Source: CAG-582 sp964636965
GTDB taxonomy: Bacteria; Bacillota_I; Bacilli_A; RF39; UBA660
Length of the DNA stretch: 64,000 nt
Assembly (NCBI GenBank): GCA_964636965.1
Contig: CAZWST010000003.1
Location: 1 to 64,000, forward strand
Reading direction: 5' to 3'
The notes under the pieces are model-generated. The model did not search any database. It had not been told where the DNA came from and was given only the letters and a program-made list of their open reading frames with translations. Shown piece by piece: positions 17,191 through 26,974 of this stretch. A program made the position numbers and the translations under genes. Within the stretch, counting starts at the first letter, position 1. Every line of letters starts with the position of its first letter.

Positions 17191-18371
17191 TGAAAATAGA
17201 AAAATTAGATAATAAAGGAAGAGGTATAACTTATTATAATAACTTAATAACATTCGTAAATAATGCTTTACCTAATGAAGATGTTGATATAAATATAATA
17301 AGAGAAAACAAAAAATTCTATACAGCTGATGCAATAAATATTACTAATGAAAATAAAAATAGAGTTATACCTAAGTGTCCATACTACAAAACCTGTGGTG
17401 GTTGTAATCTCCAACATATAAATATTGAATATGAAGATGAATTTAAAGAAAATAAAATAAAAGAAATATTAAAGAAATATGCTAATGTGGATATTTCTTT
17501 AAAGATGAATAAAAATGATAAAGAACTCTTTTATCGAAACAAAATAACTTTAAAAATCGAGAACGGAAAAATCGGCTATTACAATGAATCAACACACGAG
17601 TTATGTGAAATAAAAAAGTGTCTTATTGCAAGTAATGCAATTAATGAATTTATCTATAAACTTGATACACTTAATATAAATAATGGGACAATTACAATAC
17701 GTTCTAACTATGAAAACAAGCTACTACTTATCATCTCGACTGATGAAGAAATAACTATTGATAAAAATAAAATAGATGATAATATATCAGGCATTATTTT
17801 AAATAATAAATGTGTCTATAAAGATTCCTATTTTTATGATTATATAGATGGCATGTTATTTAAAGTATCATTTGATTCTTTTTTTCAAGTTAATAATTAT
17901 ATGGCTTCTAATATTTTTAAAATATTAAAAAATAATATAAGTGGTAAAAACCTTCTTGATTTATATTGTGGTGTTGGAACCCTTGGTCTTTCTTTAAAAG
18001 ATAATTTTAAAAATATCTATGGAATTGAAAAAGTTAAAAATGCCATATTAGATGCAAAACATAATGCTAAAATAAATAATGTTTCCAATGCTTTCTTTTA
18101 TGCTGGAGATACAGCTAAAGTTTTAGATAAAATAAATCAAAAATTTGATACAGTTATTGTTGATCCGCCTAGAAGTGGACTTAATCAAGAAACTATAAAT
18201 CATATAAAAAGAATTAAACCTAAAACTCTTGTGTATGTTTCTTGTGACCCAATGACTTTAGCAAGAGATATATCAACTTTGCAGGACTATCAAGTAACAA
18301 AAGTAAATGTCTTAAATATGTTTCCAAAGACATATCACGTTGAATGTGTATGTATTTTAAGTAAGTTATAA
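17190..18371 (+). CDS. rlmCD: 23S rRNA (uracil-C5)-methyltransferase, RlmCD/RlmD family
   Basis: 393 residues, SAM-dependent and TrmA/RumA type. A [4Fe-4S] cluster site with C63, C69 and C72 (CPYYKTCGGC) and a later Cys in the CEIKKC segment, a SAM motif LLDLYCGVGTLGLSL, the VDPPRSGL block and the catalytic YVSCDPMTLARD near residue 350. The N-terminal TRAM domain is short. These enzymes form 5-methyluridine in 23S rRNA. It is coupled to rluB (TAATG overlap), so two rRNA-modifying enzymes are co-expressed. Confidence 0.9.
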   Translation: MKIEKLDNKGRGITYYNNLITFVNNALPNEDVDINIIRENKKFYTADAINITNENKNRVIPKCPYYKTCGGCNLQHINIEYEDEFKENKIKEILKKYANVDISLKMNKNDKELFYRNKITLKIENGKIGYYNESTHELCEIKKCLIASNAINEFIYKLDTLNINNGTITIRSNYENKLLLIISTDEEITIDKNKIDDNISGIILNNKCVYKDSYFYDYIDGMLFKVSFDSFFQVNNYMASNIFKILKNNISGKNLLDLYCGVGTLGLSLKDNFKNIYGIEKVKNAILDAKHNAKINNVSNAFFYAGDTAKVLDKINQKFDTVIVDPPRSGLNQETINHIKRIKPKTLVYVSCDPMTLARDISTLQDYQVTKVNVLNMFPKTYHVECVCILSKL

Positions 18372-18374
18372 ATA

Positions 18375-18383
18375 TGTTATAAT
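18375..18383 (+). promoter_or_regulatory. Extended -10 promoter
   Basis: TG-T-TATAAT (18375-18383) lies just after the methyltransferase stop and upstream of an AGAAGGAGAT ribosome site. Confidence 0.55.
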
Positions 18384-18419
18384 TTTAATAGAAGGTAAAA
18401 AAGAGAAGGAGATACATCA

Positions 18420-19967
18420 ATGCTGTTACTACTAGGAATATTAAAAAGAAATAAGAACTACTATATGAACGTTTTTGATACAGAAAATGTATCATCAGTT
18501 GATAACTATCAATTTATTAACAATTATACTTTAAATAACTGTGCAAATGTCTGGACTAGTGGATTTTTGTCTTCTACTCAAAATCCGAATGAATATTTAA
18601 AAGGGGAATTTGATGTTTCCAAATTAATAACAGATGAACAAAAATTAAAAGAAAAAATAAAAGCTTTTCAGATAGTAGGTGTTTATTATAATGATTTATT
18701 TGAACCAATACTTTATAAATCAATAGATCGCGCTGGAAATATAAGTATACATGATATCTCTGAATTTGAGTATGTAAAATACTTGTGTATCTACGGAAGT
18801 GATTTAAATAATTTACCAAAGTTTGTTTTGAAATATAATATAAAGGATGCTTATGATGATTTAGCATCTTATGTAAAGGGAAAAGATATAAGAGATTTAC
18901 CCGTCGGACTTTTAAAACAATATTTAATTGGAGTATTAAATTTTAAAGAAGGATACCATGTAGTAACAAAATGTGGTTATGAACCAAAACATGATATACA
19001 TGAATATATGTTATTTAATGGAGCATCCACTATTAAATTAATCGAATATGTTTATGATAATAAACGTGTATTCACAACTAAGCAAGATGAATTATCAAAT
19101 CCCTATCCTAAAGAAAGAACAGCTGGCTATGCAACTCCTCCTCTAATTATGATAGGATCCAAACAAGTATTATCGCGTTTTTGTAAATTTAATGTTAGCA
19201 CCGATTTTAGTTTTTATAATAAAAAGAATGTTAAACTTAGTATACCATTTTCTAAAGAATGCCTAAATCTTTATAGTAGGTATAAAAAGTCTAAATGTAT
19301 TTTATCTACATGGCAGTTTGATTTCTTTGATAATATCTCAACTGATATTTATAGAAATATACTTCCTGATGAAATATATAAATTACCACAAGTTTTTTAT
19401 CGCGATATGAAATCTAAAATCTATGGTCCTAATACTATAAGTACTTTTTTACAAGAAAATGATGCAATAGATATTTGGATATATACAGTATCCTTATTTG
19501 CCTGCTGGGATATATATAGTAGTCAGTTAAAAAAATCATTAAAACCAATCATGGAAAATTATAAAGAGATGTATGAAAATGCTTTAACTAGATTAGTAAA
19601 GGAAGTAGGGTCAAGAGCAACTTTAATTATTATGAAGTGGGCTAAGCTTAATCTCAAAAAACGTTTAGAAGATATTATCGGAAGTGCATCAGTAATAGAT
19701 AGTCTTGATTGTTTATTCACTTTCCATCAAAATACTTATGAATTACCAGAAGAATTAAGAATATACCAAGAAGATACAATTACAGAATATGGTGGGGAAG
19801 ATCTACTTAAAAAAGATTATGATGATCCTAATGTATTAAAAAAAGCATTTATCATGAATAAACTTGATAAGATAGAAAAAGAAATTTGCACAAATGTTAA
19901 TTTAAAGTTAGACCAAACGATGAATGACTATTTAAAAAAATTAAATAGAAAGAAAACAAAAGAATAA
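18420..19967 (+). CDS. Conserved-looking hypothetical protein, 515 residues
   Basis: No family recognised. It is soluble-looking, with no signal peptide or membrane helix, and of mixed alpha/beta composition in the first 330 residues. A helix-rich C-terminal third is rich in Lys and Glu (MENYKEMYENALTRLVKEV, KLNLKKRLEDII). No catalytic signature is seen. A strong ribosome site (AAGGAG) precedes the ATG. It is monocistronic, with its own promoter and terminator. Confidence 0.75.
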   Translation: MLLLLGILKRNKNYYMNVFDTENVSSVDNYQFINNYTLNNCANVWTSGFLSSTQNPNEYLKGEFDVSKLITDEQKLKEKIKAFQIVGVYYNDLFEPILYKSIDRAGNISIHDISEFEYVKYLCIYGSDLNNLPKFVLKYNIKDAYDDLASYVKGKDIRDLPVGLLKQYLIGVLNFKEGYHVVTKCGYEPKHDIHEYMLFNGASTIKLIEYVYDNKRVFTTKQDELSNPYPKERTAGYATPPLIMIGSKQVLSRFCKFNVSTDFSFYNKKNVKLSIPFSKECLNLYSRYKKSKCILSTWQFDFFDNISTDIYRNILPDEIYKLPQVFYRDMKSKIYGPNTISTFLQENDAIDIWIYTVSLFACWDIYSSQLKKSLKPIMENYKEMYENALTRLVKEVGSRATLIIMKWAKLNLKKRLEDIIGSASVIDSLDCLFTFHQNTYELPEELRIYQEDTITEYGGEDLLKKDYDDPNVLKKAFIMNKLDKIEKEICTNVNLKLDQTMNDYLKKLNRKKTKE

Positions 19968-19972
19968 TTATT

Positions 19973-19992
19973 AGAGGTATATCCTCTTTTTT
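19973..19992 (+). terminator. Terminator
   Basis: AGAGG (19973-19977), loop TATAT, CCTCT (19983-19987), followed by T residues. Confidence 0.75.
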
Positions 19993-20046
19993 ATTGTTTA
20001 AAAGTAGTTTTAATTATATAATAATTAAGTTGGGACGTGAAAAATT

Positions 20047-21855
20047 ATGAAATTAAAAAATAAAAAGAAAGTCCTTTTATCTATACTTACTTTATCTTTA
20101 GCACTATCAAGCACAAGCTGCGGAAGTGATTATCAAAAGAATGCCGTCGAAGAAATAAACGAATTAATGGATGAAGATTTTTATAAAGAAGATAGATCAT
20201 TAGGAACGAATGAAGAATTTTATGGTACATTTTACAGAGTATATTTAAATAACTTTGTTGATTATATGTCTAAAAAGCAGTATAAAGAATTTAAAAATAT
20301 TGTATCAGATTATGAATTACTTGAAGAGTGTGACTATGAAAAAATAGCTGATAGGTTTACTTCAATATTATGTGAAGAAAATTCTAGAGGAATAGGGATA
20401 TATGCTGCCTTTAATTCTGAACTTTTATATGAAGAATTAAATCAAGTAATAGTTTTACAAGATGAAGTTTATGAACGCATTTGTAATATAAAATTTCTAA
20501 TTGGTGATGATGATGCTTTTTATAAAGCATTGTTTTCTAAAGATATTGATGAATTAATTAAGTTGATATGTAAAAATACAGGATGTGAAGAAAAATTAGC
20601 TAATGTGTTGGTTTATTATTTTGATCAATATTATGAAGGAATTAAAACAGGTACTTTTAGCAAACCAAAAGATGAATTAGCTGAAAGTATTGACTATGTC
20701 ATAGAAGATATAACAGAAGCAAAAATTGATACTGATGAAAACTTTAAAAGTATTTTCTACGGAAGAATGTTTATAAATAATAAAAGATATGAAGAACAAG
20801 TAAGGATAAAACCTAATCTTATAAAAGACAGTGCAACTATTTATATAGAGGATGATAGTTTAAGTCTTAAATTTGATTTTGACTCTTCATACCTTTATTC
20901 ATGCTCTTTAGAACTATGGCAACTTAAAGTAATGCGTGCAAATGAATATATAAATGAAGCTTACAGTAACTACTACAGTGACTCATATGATTTACAAGGA
21001 CTATCTTTATTAAGTTTATTATTATCACAGGAATGTAACTTAGATAATACTACTAATGAAGATGATATAAGATGTGAAATATATGATGACTTATCAGACT
21101 ACTTTACCTCGCCTGAAGACTTTAATAACTTTATTATTAAATTATTTAGAAATGATAAAGAAGCATTAGATAGATACTTTGAAATATTTAAAAAAAGAAT
21201 TCAAGAAGATGGTATAGACGCTTATGATTTCATGCGTTATGCTTCATTAAGGAACCTTGTTAAAAATAAAGAAATTGTAACACTTTATTTACCAAATGAT
21301 AATACTTTTGAAAATCGTGAAAAAATAAAAAACATTCCTAAGGAAGAAGCACTAAATTATGCTGATGTAACAATTGAAAATTATTATTTCGATGTCGACT
21401 ATAATACCTACTTTCAAGAAATAGATGAAATTTTAAAAAATAATGATTTAGGTTTAACAAGAATAATAAATGATCAAGTATATTTTAATTGGTGGTATAA
21501 ACCTCTATCAGTATCAGGGTATTCAGCTTATTCAACTCTAGTAAGTAAACCAGTAGAGATTAAAAATATGAAGTATAATGGTATTGATTTACTATATTTT
21601 GAAGCACCGAAGGGTTTTGAAAATGGTTATTTAGCAGAAGTATTTTATAACATTGAAGGGAATATTATAATACGTAAATTTGATGGATTAAATGCAGTAG
21701 TTAAGAATCCTGACACTAATGAAGATATGTACATTATCGCTGTTAGTTTAAATGATAATCGTGAAATTCCAAAAGAATTAATGTTTGTAAAAAGTTACTT
21801 AGATTATGATTATACTGAATATTTAAATCAAGACGCAAAAAAATTAACAAGATAA
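20047..21855 (+). CDS. Putative lipoprotein, 602 residues
   Basis: The N-terminus has a Lys-rich start, a hydrophobic stretch (9-20) and an STSC site with Cys25, a plausible though not perfect lipobox. The mature part is acidic, helix-rich in the first half (DEDFYKEDRSLG, YEEQVRIKPN) and more beta-rich at the end. No known domain recognised. It would be anchored to the outer face of the membrane. Monocistronic, followed by a strong terminator. Confidence 0.72.
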   Translation: MKLKNKKKVLLSILTLSLALSSTSCGSDYQKNAVEEINELMDEDFYKEDRSLGTNEEFYGTFYRVYLNNFVDYMSKKQYKEFKNIVSDYELLEECDYEKIADRFTSILCEENSRGIGIYAAFNSELLYEELNQVIVLQDEVYERICNIKFLIGDDDAFYKALFSKDIDELIKLICKNTGCEEKLANVLVYYFDQYYEGIKTGTFSKPKDELAESIDYVIEDITEAKIDTDENFKSIFYGRMFINNKRYEEQVRIKPNLIKDSATIYIEDDSLSLKFDFDSSYLYSCSLELWQLKVMRANEYINEAYSNYYSDSYDLQGLSLLSLLLSQECNLDNTTNEDDIRCEIYDDLSDYFTSPEDFNNFIIKLFRNDKEALDRYFEIFKKRIQEDGIDAYDFMRYASLRNLVKNKEIVTLYLPNDNTFENREKIKNIPKEEALNYADVTIENYYFDVDYNTYFQEIDEILKNNDLGLTRIINDQVYFNWWYKPLSVSGYSAYSTLVSKPVEIKNMKYNGIDLLYFEAPKGFENGYLAEVFYNIEGNIIIRKFDGLNAVVKNPDTNEDMYIIAVSLNDNREIPKELMFVKSYLDYDYTEYLNQDAKKLTR

Positions 21856-21860
21856 TTAAA

Positions 21861-21906
21861 AGAACATATAAGATATAAATATATCTTTAAGATATGTTCT
21901 TTTTTT
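21861..21906 (+). terminator. Long nested-stem terminator
   Basis: An outer stem (21861-21869 with 21892-21900) encloses an inner AT-rich stem (AAGATATA/TATATCTT), followed by T residues. The next promoter starts in the T run. Confidence 0.8.
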
Positions 21907-21914
21907 GTTATAAT
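21906..21914 (+). promoter_or_regulatory. Extended -10 promoter fused to the terminator tail
   Basis: TG-T-TATAAT (21906-21914), with AGGTGG at 21921-21926 and a TTG start at 21933. The transcript leader would be about a dozen bases. Confidence 0.55.
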
Positions 21915-21932
21915 CTTTTTAGGTGGTATCTC

Positions 21933-22514
21933 TTGAGCAAGTTAAGTAATATAATCACAATGATTGATTTATTAAATACAGGTAAAAAATACTCAGTAAA
22001 TGAACTAGCAGATATTCTTGAAGTTACACCAAGGATGATTAGAACTTATAAAGAAGATTTAGAAAAGTGTGGATTCTATATTGACACAGTTTATGGACCG
22101 TTTGGAGGCTATGTTCTAAATAGAAAAGTTAAATTGCCGCAAAGGAAATTTAAAAAAGATGATTATGACTTTTTAATTAACTTGAATGTTTCAAAAGAAG
22201 ATAAAATAAGACTAGAAGGTATTGCCGATAAAATAAGAGGTTTATCAGTTGAAACTGATGAAGTACTTATAACTGATGAAATAAGAAATCTTTATAATAG
22301 TTTAACTCGTGCTATTAAAGATGGAAAAAAGGTAAGTATATCTTATAAATCATTTACTAAGGGATTAACTAAAAGAATAATACATCCCTTTGATATGTTT
22401 TATACATCAAATGGCTGGGCAGTATCAGCTTACTGTGAATTAAGATGTGATTTAAGATTATTTGAACTTAATCGTATTGAAGAGTTAAATGTTTTAGATG
22501 AAAGTTTTGAATAG
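21933..22514 (+). CDS. HTH and WYL-domain transcriptional regulator (YafY-like)
   Basis: 193 residues with an N-terminal winged helix-turn-helix (about 12-60: YSVNELADILEVTPRMIRTYKEDL, GPFGGYVLNRK) and a WYL-type ligand-sensing region (about 125-180: GKKVSISYKSFTKG...IHPFDMFYTSNGWAVSAYCEL). Such proteins sense ligands and control nearby genes. The start is TTG at 21933, 6 bases from AGGTGG. In-frame codons further upstream lie in the preceding terminator. It is short for the family (often about 300), lacking the C-terminal extension. The next two protease genes follow closely. Confidence 0.82.
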   Translation: MSKLSNIITMIDLLNTGKKYSVNELADILEVTPRMIRTYKEDLEKCGFYIDTVYGPFGGYVLNRKVKLPQRKFKKDDYDFLINLNVSKEDKIRLEGIADKIRGLSVETDEVLITDEIRNLYNSLTRAIKDGKKVSISYKSFTKGLTKRIIHPFDMFYTSNGWAVSAYCELRCDLRLFELNRIEELNVLDESFE

Positions 22515-22524
22515 GAGTGAATTT

Positions 22525-23769
22525 ATGAAAAGAATTAAATTATCAACAGATGCACATGTTATAAAAACAAATAAGATAGATACATTAGCGTTTAGATTAG
22601 TATATCCAATAAAACACAATAATGATAATGTCCATTATATTAAATTACTGGATTTATTCCTTAGTACATCAAGTAAAAAATATAAAGAAAGGAAAGATTT
22701 TAACAAAGCAATGTTAAAACATACTATTTTAGATATTGGATTAAGAAGTCTAAATATCGTTAATAATACATATTTAATTTTCTGCTTTGAAGTACCTCGT
22801 GAAAATTTAATTAAGAATTTTAATTTAGAGTCATCTTTTAAATTTGCAATAGATGCTTTATTAAAACCAAACCTAGATGGGTATTCTTTCAATGAAGAAA
22901 AGTTTAATTATGAAAAGGAATTTTTATATAGTAACTATAAAAGATCCCTTGATAATATTTATTCCGCTAATTCAAATCAATTCTATGACTTCATTGATCC
23001 TGAAGGAAAACTAGGGAATTCTTATGAACGTACTGGAGAAGTATTAAAAAGTATTACACCATCAAGTCTTTATGAATTTTATAAAAAAAATATTTTAGAA
23101 AATAATTTTATTCCATATGTTTATGGTAATATCTCGCCATCTAAAGTAAAAAGCTTATTTAAAAAGTATATTCCACAAGATAAGAAAGAAATATCATTTA
23201 CTATTGACTACTTTGAAGCTTTAAAAATGAAAAATAATACTTATCAAGAAGTAAGTACTAAATATAATCAATCAGAATTATTTTTGGAATACCAAGTAGA
23301 TATGAAAGAACCAGATACTAAATATTTATCAACATTAATTAATATCTTAACTGGTGCTGAAAATAATTTAATATTTGAAGCTTTAAGAATCAAAAACAAT
23401 TTAGTGTATGATGTAAGAGTTACTTCATTTTCATCACGTGCAATGTTTGTAATAGTTGCATTTATTCCTCGTGATAAGTACAAAGACACTAAGCGTATTA
23501 TTAAATCCGTATTTAAAAGTCTTAAAGATGAAGAGTATTTAACTAATTGTTTAAATAAATTAATTAAAGGATTAGAAGTTGACTTACTTAAGGAAAATGA
23601 CAGTCAAGGAAAACTTCTAAATGATGCGATTAATAAAGATCTAAATATACGTACAACTGAAGAATTACTTGAAAGGACTAAATCTGTTAAGCCAAAAAAA
23701 TTAATTGAATTTATAGATAGACTAGAACTAACTAATGAAATGTTCTTTAAGGGGGATGCAAATGAGTAA
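22525..23769 (+). CDS. ymfF: Inactive M16-family peptidase subunit, YmfF-like
   Basis: 414 residues with the M16/pitrilysin-like fold but without the zinc motif HxxEH: the equivalent region reads YIKLLDLFLSTSS. In Bacillus the ymfF-ymfH pair has one such inactive and one active partner, and homologues were linked to maturation of the modification on elongation factor P. The start at 22525 has AGGAGTG 5 bases upstream, overlapping the end of the regulator gene. The reading frame overlaps the active partner by 8 bases. Confidence 0.82.
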   Translation: MKRIKLSTDAHVIKTNKIDTLAFRLVYPIKHNNDNVHYIKLLDLFLSTSSKKYKERKDFNKAMLKHTILDIGLRSLNIVNNTYLIFCFEVPRENLIKNFNLESSFKFAIDALLKPNLDGYSFNEEKFNYEKEFLYSNYKRSLDNIYSANSNQFYDFIDPEGKLGNSYERTGEVLKSITPSSLYEFYKKNILENNFIPYVYGNISPSKVKSLFKKYIPQDKKEISFTIDYFEALKMKNNTYQEVSTKYNQSELFLEYQVDMKEPDTKYLSTLINILTGAENNLIFEALRIKNNLVYDVRVTSFSSRAMFVIVAFIPRDKYKDTKRIIKSVFKSLKDEEYLTNCLNKLIKGLEVDLLKENDSQGKLLNDAINKDLNIRTTEELLERTKSVKPKKLIEFIDRLELTNEMFFKGDANE

Positions 23770-25003
23770 ATATAGTACAACTACCTTAGCAAACGGAGTA
23801 AGACTAGTTCTTGCTGAAAATAAAGATAAAAATCAAACTTATGCTGAAGTAATAGTTTCATTTGGTGGTGGAGTAGAGAAGTATAAATATAACAACAAGA
23901 AAAAGAGAATAACTCCTGGATTAGCCCATTTAATGGAACATTATATTGTTGAAAATAATATTAACGGAAGTATGTTTGAATATTTAAAAGAAGAATATGT
24001 AGATTTTAATGCAACAACAAGCGGATATAAAACATCATTTTTTATTAACACTGTTTATGACTTTGAACGTCACTTAGAAGAATTAATCAGGACAGTTAAC
24101 ATTCCAATATTTGATGAAGAAAAATTGGAAATTACTAAAAAACCAATAATAGAAGAAATAAAGAGAACTAAGGATCGTCCATATTCTAAATTTAATAAAA
24201 AGATGAATGAATGTTCATATTACTATATGAAAAATCGAGAGACAACTGGAGATGAACCAGATGTTCAAAGCATAAAGATAAATGATTTAAAGGAAATACA
24301 TGATTTATTCTATCAACCAAAAAATCAAACAATCTTTATAGCAGGTAATTTCGATTCTAAAAAAATAATTAAATTAATTGAAAAAGTATATGCCAACATA
24401 AATCACCCTTCTTTCGATTATGAAGTGCTTGATAAAAAAGAAATAGCAAAAGTTAAACATAAGAAAGGACATGTAATTGATCCAGATGTTGATGAATTAA
24501 TTAATATATCATTTAAGGTAGATTTAAGTAACCTAACTCCAAAAGAAAGAGTCAAATCAACATTTTATTTATCTCACTTTTTACAATATAACTTTAATGA
24601 TTCATCTAATGCTTACATTACTTTATCTAAAAATAAAGATACAGTTTATAGCATATCGACTGGAACATCTTATTTTGTAAAAGATCTATGTTTTATTGAT
24701 GTCGGAATGTATGGAACAAACTTAAAAAGATTTAAGAATATCGTCTTTGATGTAATAAAGAATAAATATGTTGATAAAGAAATGTTTGAATTATGGAAAA
24801 AAGAGACTTTAATAAATATAATTGTAAGAGATGGAAGAGTATATTCATCAGGCCGAGCATTCTTAGATAATATTTTAACATTTGATTATTTAGATATAGA
24901 TAAAATATCTGATATCGAAGAATTCTCTTTAAATGACTATAAAGAATTTTTAAATAAGTTAGATTTTAAAAACTATTCAATAGTAAGACAAACTAAAAAG
25001 TAA
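23762..25003 (+). CDS. ymfH: M16-family zinc metallopeptidase, YmfH-like
   Basis: 413 residues. The inverted zinc motif H56-L-M-E-H60 and a downstream IIEEI segment supply zinc ligands and the base, and the second half holds the inactive repeat. It is the catalytic partner of the preceding gene and probably acts as a heterodimer in the cytoplasm. The ATG at 23762 is chosen for the GGGGG ribosome site at 23751-23755 and overlaps the end of the partner gene. It ends in a bidirectional terminator shared with the converging gene. Confidence 0.87.
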   Translation: MSKYSTTTLANGVRLVLAENKDKNQTYAEVIVSFGGGVEKYKYNNKKKRITPGLAHLMEHYIVENNINGSMFEYLKEEYVDFNATTSGYKTSFFINTVYDFERHLEELIRTVNIPIFDEEKLEITKKPIIEEIKRTKDRPYSKFNKKMNECSYYYMKNRETTGDEPDVQSIKINDLKEIHDLFYQPKNQTIFIAGNFDSKKIIKLIEKVYANINHPSFDYEVLDKKEIAKVKHKKGHVIDPDVDELINISFKVDLSNLTPKERVKSTFYLSHFLQYNFNDSSNAYITLSKNKDTVYSISTGTSYFVKDLCFIDVGMYGTNLKRFKNIVFDVIKNKYVDKEMFELWKKETLINIIVRDGRVYSSGRAFLDNILTFDYLDIDKISDIEEFSLNDYKEFLNKLDFKNYSIVRQTKK

Positions 25004-25023
25004 AGATGTAATCTTTACTTTTT
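24995..25023. terminator. Bidirectional terminator
   Basis: AAAAAGTAAAGAT (24995-25007) and its complement (25011-25023) around a 3-base loop (in practice a little wider) give T runs on both strands between convergent genes. Confidence 0.85.
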
Positions 25024-25945
25024 ATATTTTATTTTTAGGTATATATATTAGTCTTTCCATTTCTTTATAATCTTTTTTCTCTAGATTCTCTTTTGATATA
25101 CCAAAAGCAACTAATTCTGCAAACTGTTGTTGTTGATCACTAAACTTACTTGGTCTTTTCTTTACTATAAATCTTATCTTATTGTTAAAAACTGCCAATC
25201 TACTATCAGTAATTCTTGATTTTAAGAAATATAAGTATTCGGCTATATCTTGAATATATCTTTTAACTATTACGACCTTTTCTTTATGACTCATAAGAAT
25301 ATTATCTAAAGAGATATTATTATCTTCACTTAAAACATGATATAAGTAATCTTTCATATACATGTATGCATTATATGTTCCTTCATATAAAACTTTGTTT
25401 TCTTCACGACTAAAGAAAGAATCAAGGCCTCTAAAATATTGAGTTTCCTCTTTAGCTTTTTTTATTAATTCTTGTTTATTAATCTCTTCGAATATTTTAA
25501 ATTCTTCACTATAATTTGGTTCTCTTAAATACCCCTTAACTGGGACACAATCAAAACACATATTACGATATTTCCAATATCTATTTATGCCATATTCAGC
25601 TAATAATTCTTTTACATTTGGATATCCATATACTAAACTCATTTCATTTATATCAGAGATACTTGATTGATAGCCAGCATTGTTTCCAAAACCAGTACAA
25701 GCTAAATCGTAGAAGAATTTTAAATCAGATATTTTTAAATTATTTATTAATCTTTTATAATCATCATCAAGTTCAGGAGTAATATATGTAGTTCTATCAC
25801 TACTATATAGTTCTCTTGAAAAATCATCTTTATTGCTACCTAAAACAACCTCAATATTATCCTTTAATAATTCATCAGTTGTGACTTCTTTAAGCGCTAT
25901 TAATTCCTCTATACTCATGGTCTTTAAAAAATCATATTTTTTCAT
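25022..25945 (-). CDS. Hypothetical cytoplasmic protein, 307 residues
   Basis: No family recognised. No signal or membrane helix. It has several Cys (FYDLACTGFG, RNMCFDCVPVKGY) and is helix-rich with many Tyr and Lys residues. GGGGGAT precedes the ATG on the minus strand. It stands alone between a divergent SIS-domain gene and the convergent protease gene. Confidence 0.7.
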   Translation of the reverse strand: MKKYDFLKTMSIEELIALKEVTTDELLKDNIEVVLGSNKDDFSRELYSSDRTTYITPELDDDYKRLINNLKISDLKFFYDLACTGFGNNAGYQSSISDINEMSLVYGYPNVKELLAEYGINRYWKYRNMCFDCVPVKGYLREPNYSEEFKIFEEINKQELIKKAKEETQYFRGLDSFFSREENKVLYEGTYNAYMYMKDYLYHVLSEDNNISLDNILMSHKEKVVIVKRYIQDIAEYLYFLKSRITDSRLAVFNNKIRFIVKKRPSKFSDQQQQFAELVAFGISKENLEKKDYKEMERLIYIPKNKI

Positions 25946-26064
25946 AAAAAATCCCCCAATAAATTGATTAGTATTATATTTTCTTTTTTATAATTTGTCA
26001 ATTAATCCATATAGACGAAATACTTCCTATATATGTAGTAGACTAAAATAAAGGAGTGATAATT

Positions 26065-26973
26065 ATGAATTTAGAAGAATTAAAAAAAATAATTATATCA
26101 TCTACATCTAATATAGATCATATAATTAATGAATTAGAAGAAATTAAAGAAAATACAATTATTGTTGCATCAGGTGGAAGTATGGTTGTAGCATGTTTTT
26201 TAAAAAATATATTAGAAAATAAGAATAATATAATAGCTGAAGTAGTCGATCCAAGAGATTTACATTATAAAAATTTAAATAAGTTCTCCAATATATTTAT
26301 TATATCTTATAGTGGGTCGAACTTTGGAGTAAAAGCATCATTTATAAAAAATAAAAAAATCTACTTATTATCAAGTAGAAAATCAAAAATAGAAAATGAA
26401 GTATTACTTCATTATGAATTAGAGAATAATAATAGTTTTATATCTTTAGAAACAACAACTGTTCCTTTATCTATATTATTAAAATATTATTTAAAAGAAA
26501 AATTTGCTATAATATTAAATGAAGTATTTGATTATATTGATGCAAAAATGTTTTTAGATATTAGTGGTGAATATTTAAATATATTTTCTGGAAGCGATAC
26601 AATCGCAGCAGAAGAGTTTTTAACTTCAACATTAACTGAAGCTAATCTAACTATACCATTAGTTCATAAAAAATATTCATACTGCCATGGAAGAAGTACA
26701 GTTAATATAAATCATTCTGCATCAGCAATTTATTTAGGCTACAACGATACAGATTTAGATAAAAAACTAGTTGAAGTATTAAAACTTAGCTGTATAAATA
26801 ATTTAGTTATCAATTCAAAATTTAATGATAGAATAGTAAATGATTATTATTTTTGCTTGCAATGTATGATATTATTAATTAATATTGCTACATCAAAAAA
26901 AATTAATTTAAGAAAAATAAAATATGATCGAGAAGCAGTTAGTAGATTATATCATTTTAAAGGGAGTATGTAA
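26065..26973 (+). CDS. SIS-domain sugar-phosphate protein
   Basis: 303 residues. Two SIS-like Rossmann halves: TIIVASGGSMVVACFLKNIL then IFIISYSGSNFGVKASF (the Ser-rich sugar-phosphate loop), and a second half with INHSASAIYLGY. SIS proteins isomerise or deglycate sugar phosphates. The next gene, a PfkB-type kinase starting 2 bases later, suggests a kinase-plus-deglycase or isomerase pair like fructoselysine kinase (FrlD) and deglycase (FrlB). Substrate unknown. The start at 26065 has AAAGGAG 10 bases upstream, so the in-frame GTG at 26056 is unlikely. Confidence 0.8.
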   Translation: MNLEELKKIIISSTSNIDHIINELEEIKENTIIVASGGSMVVACFLKNILENKNNIIAEVVDPRDLHYKNLNKFSNIFIISYSGSNFGVKASFIKNKKIYLLSSRKSKIENEVLLHYELENNNSFISLETTTVPLSILLKYYLKEKFAIILNEVFDYIDAKMFLDISGEYLNIFSGSDTIAAEEFLTSTLTEANLTIPLVHKKYSYCHGRSTVNINHSASAIYLGYNDTDLDKKLVEVLKLSCINNLVINSKFNDRIVNDYYFCLQCMILLINIATSKKINLRKIKYDREAVSRLYHFKGSM

Positions 26974-26974
26974 T

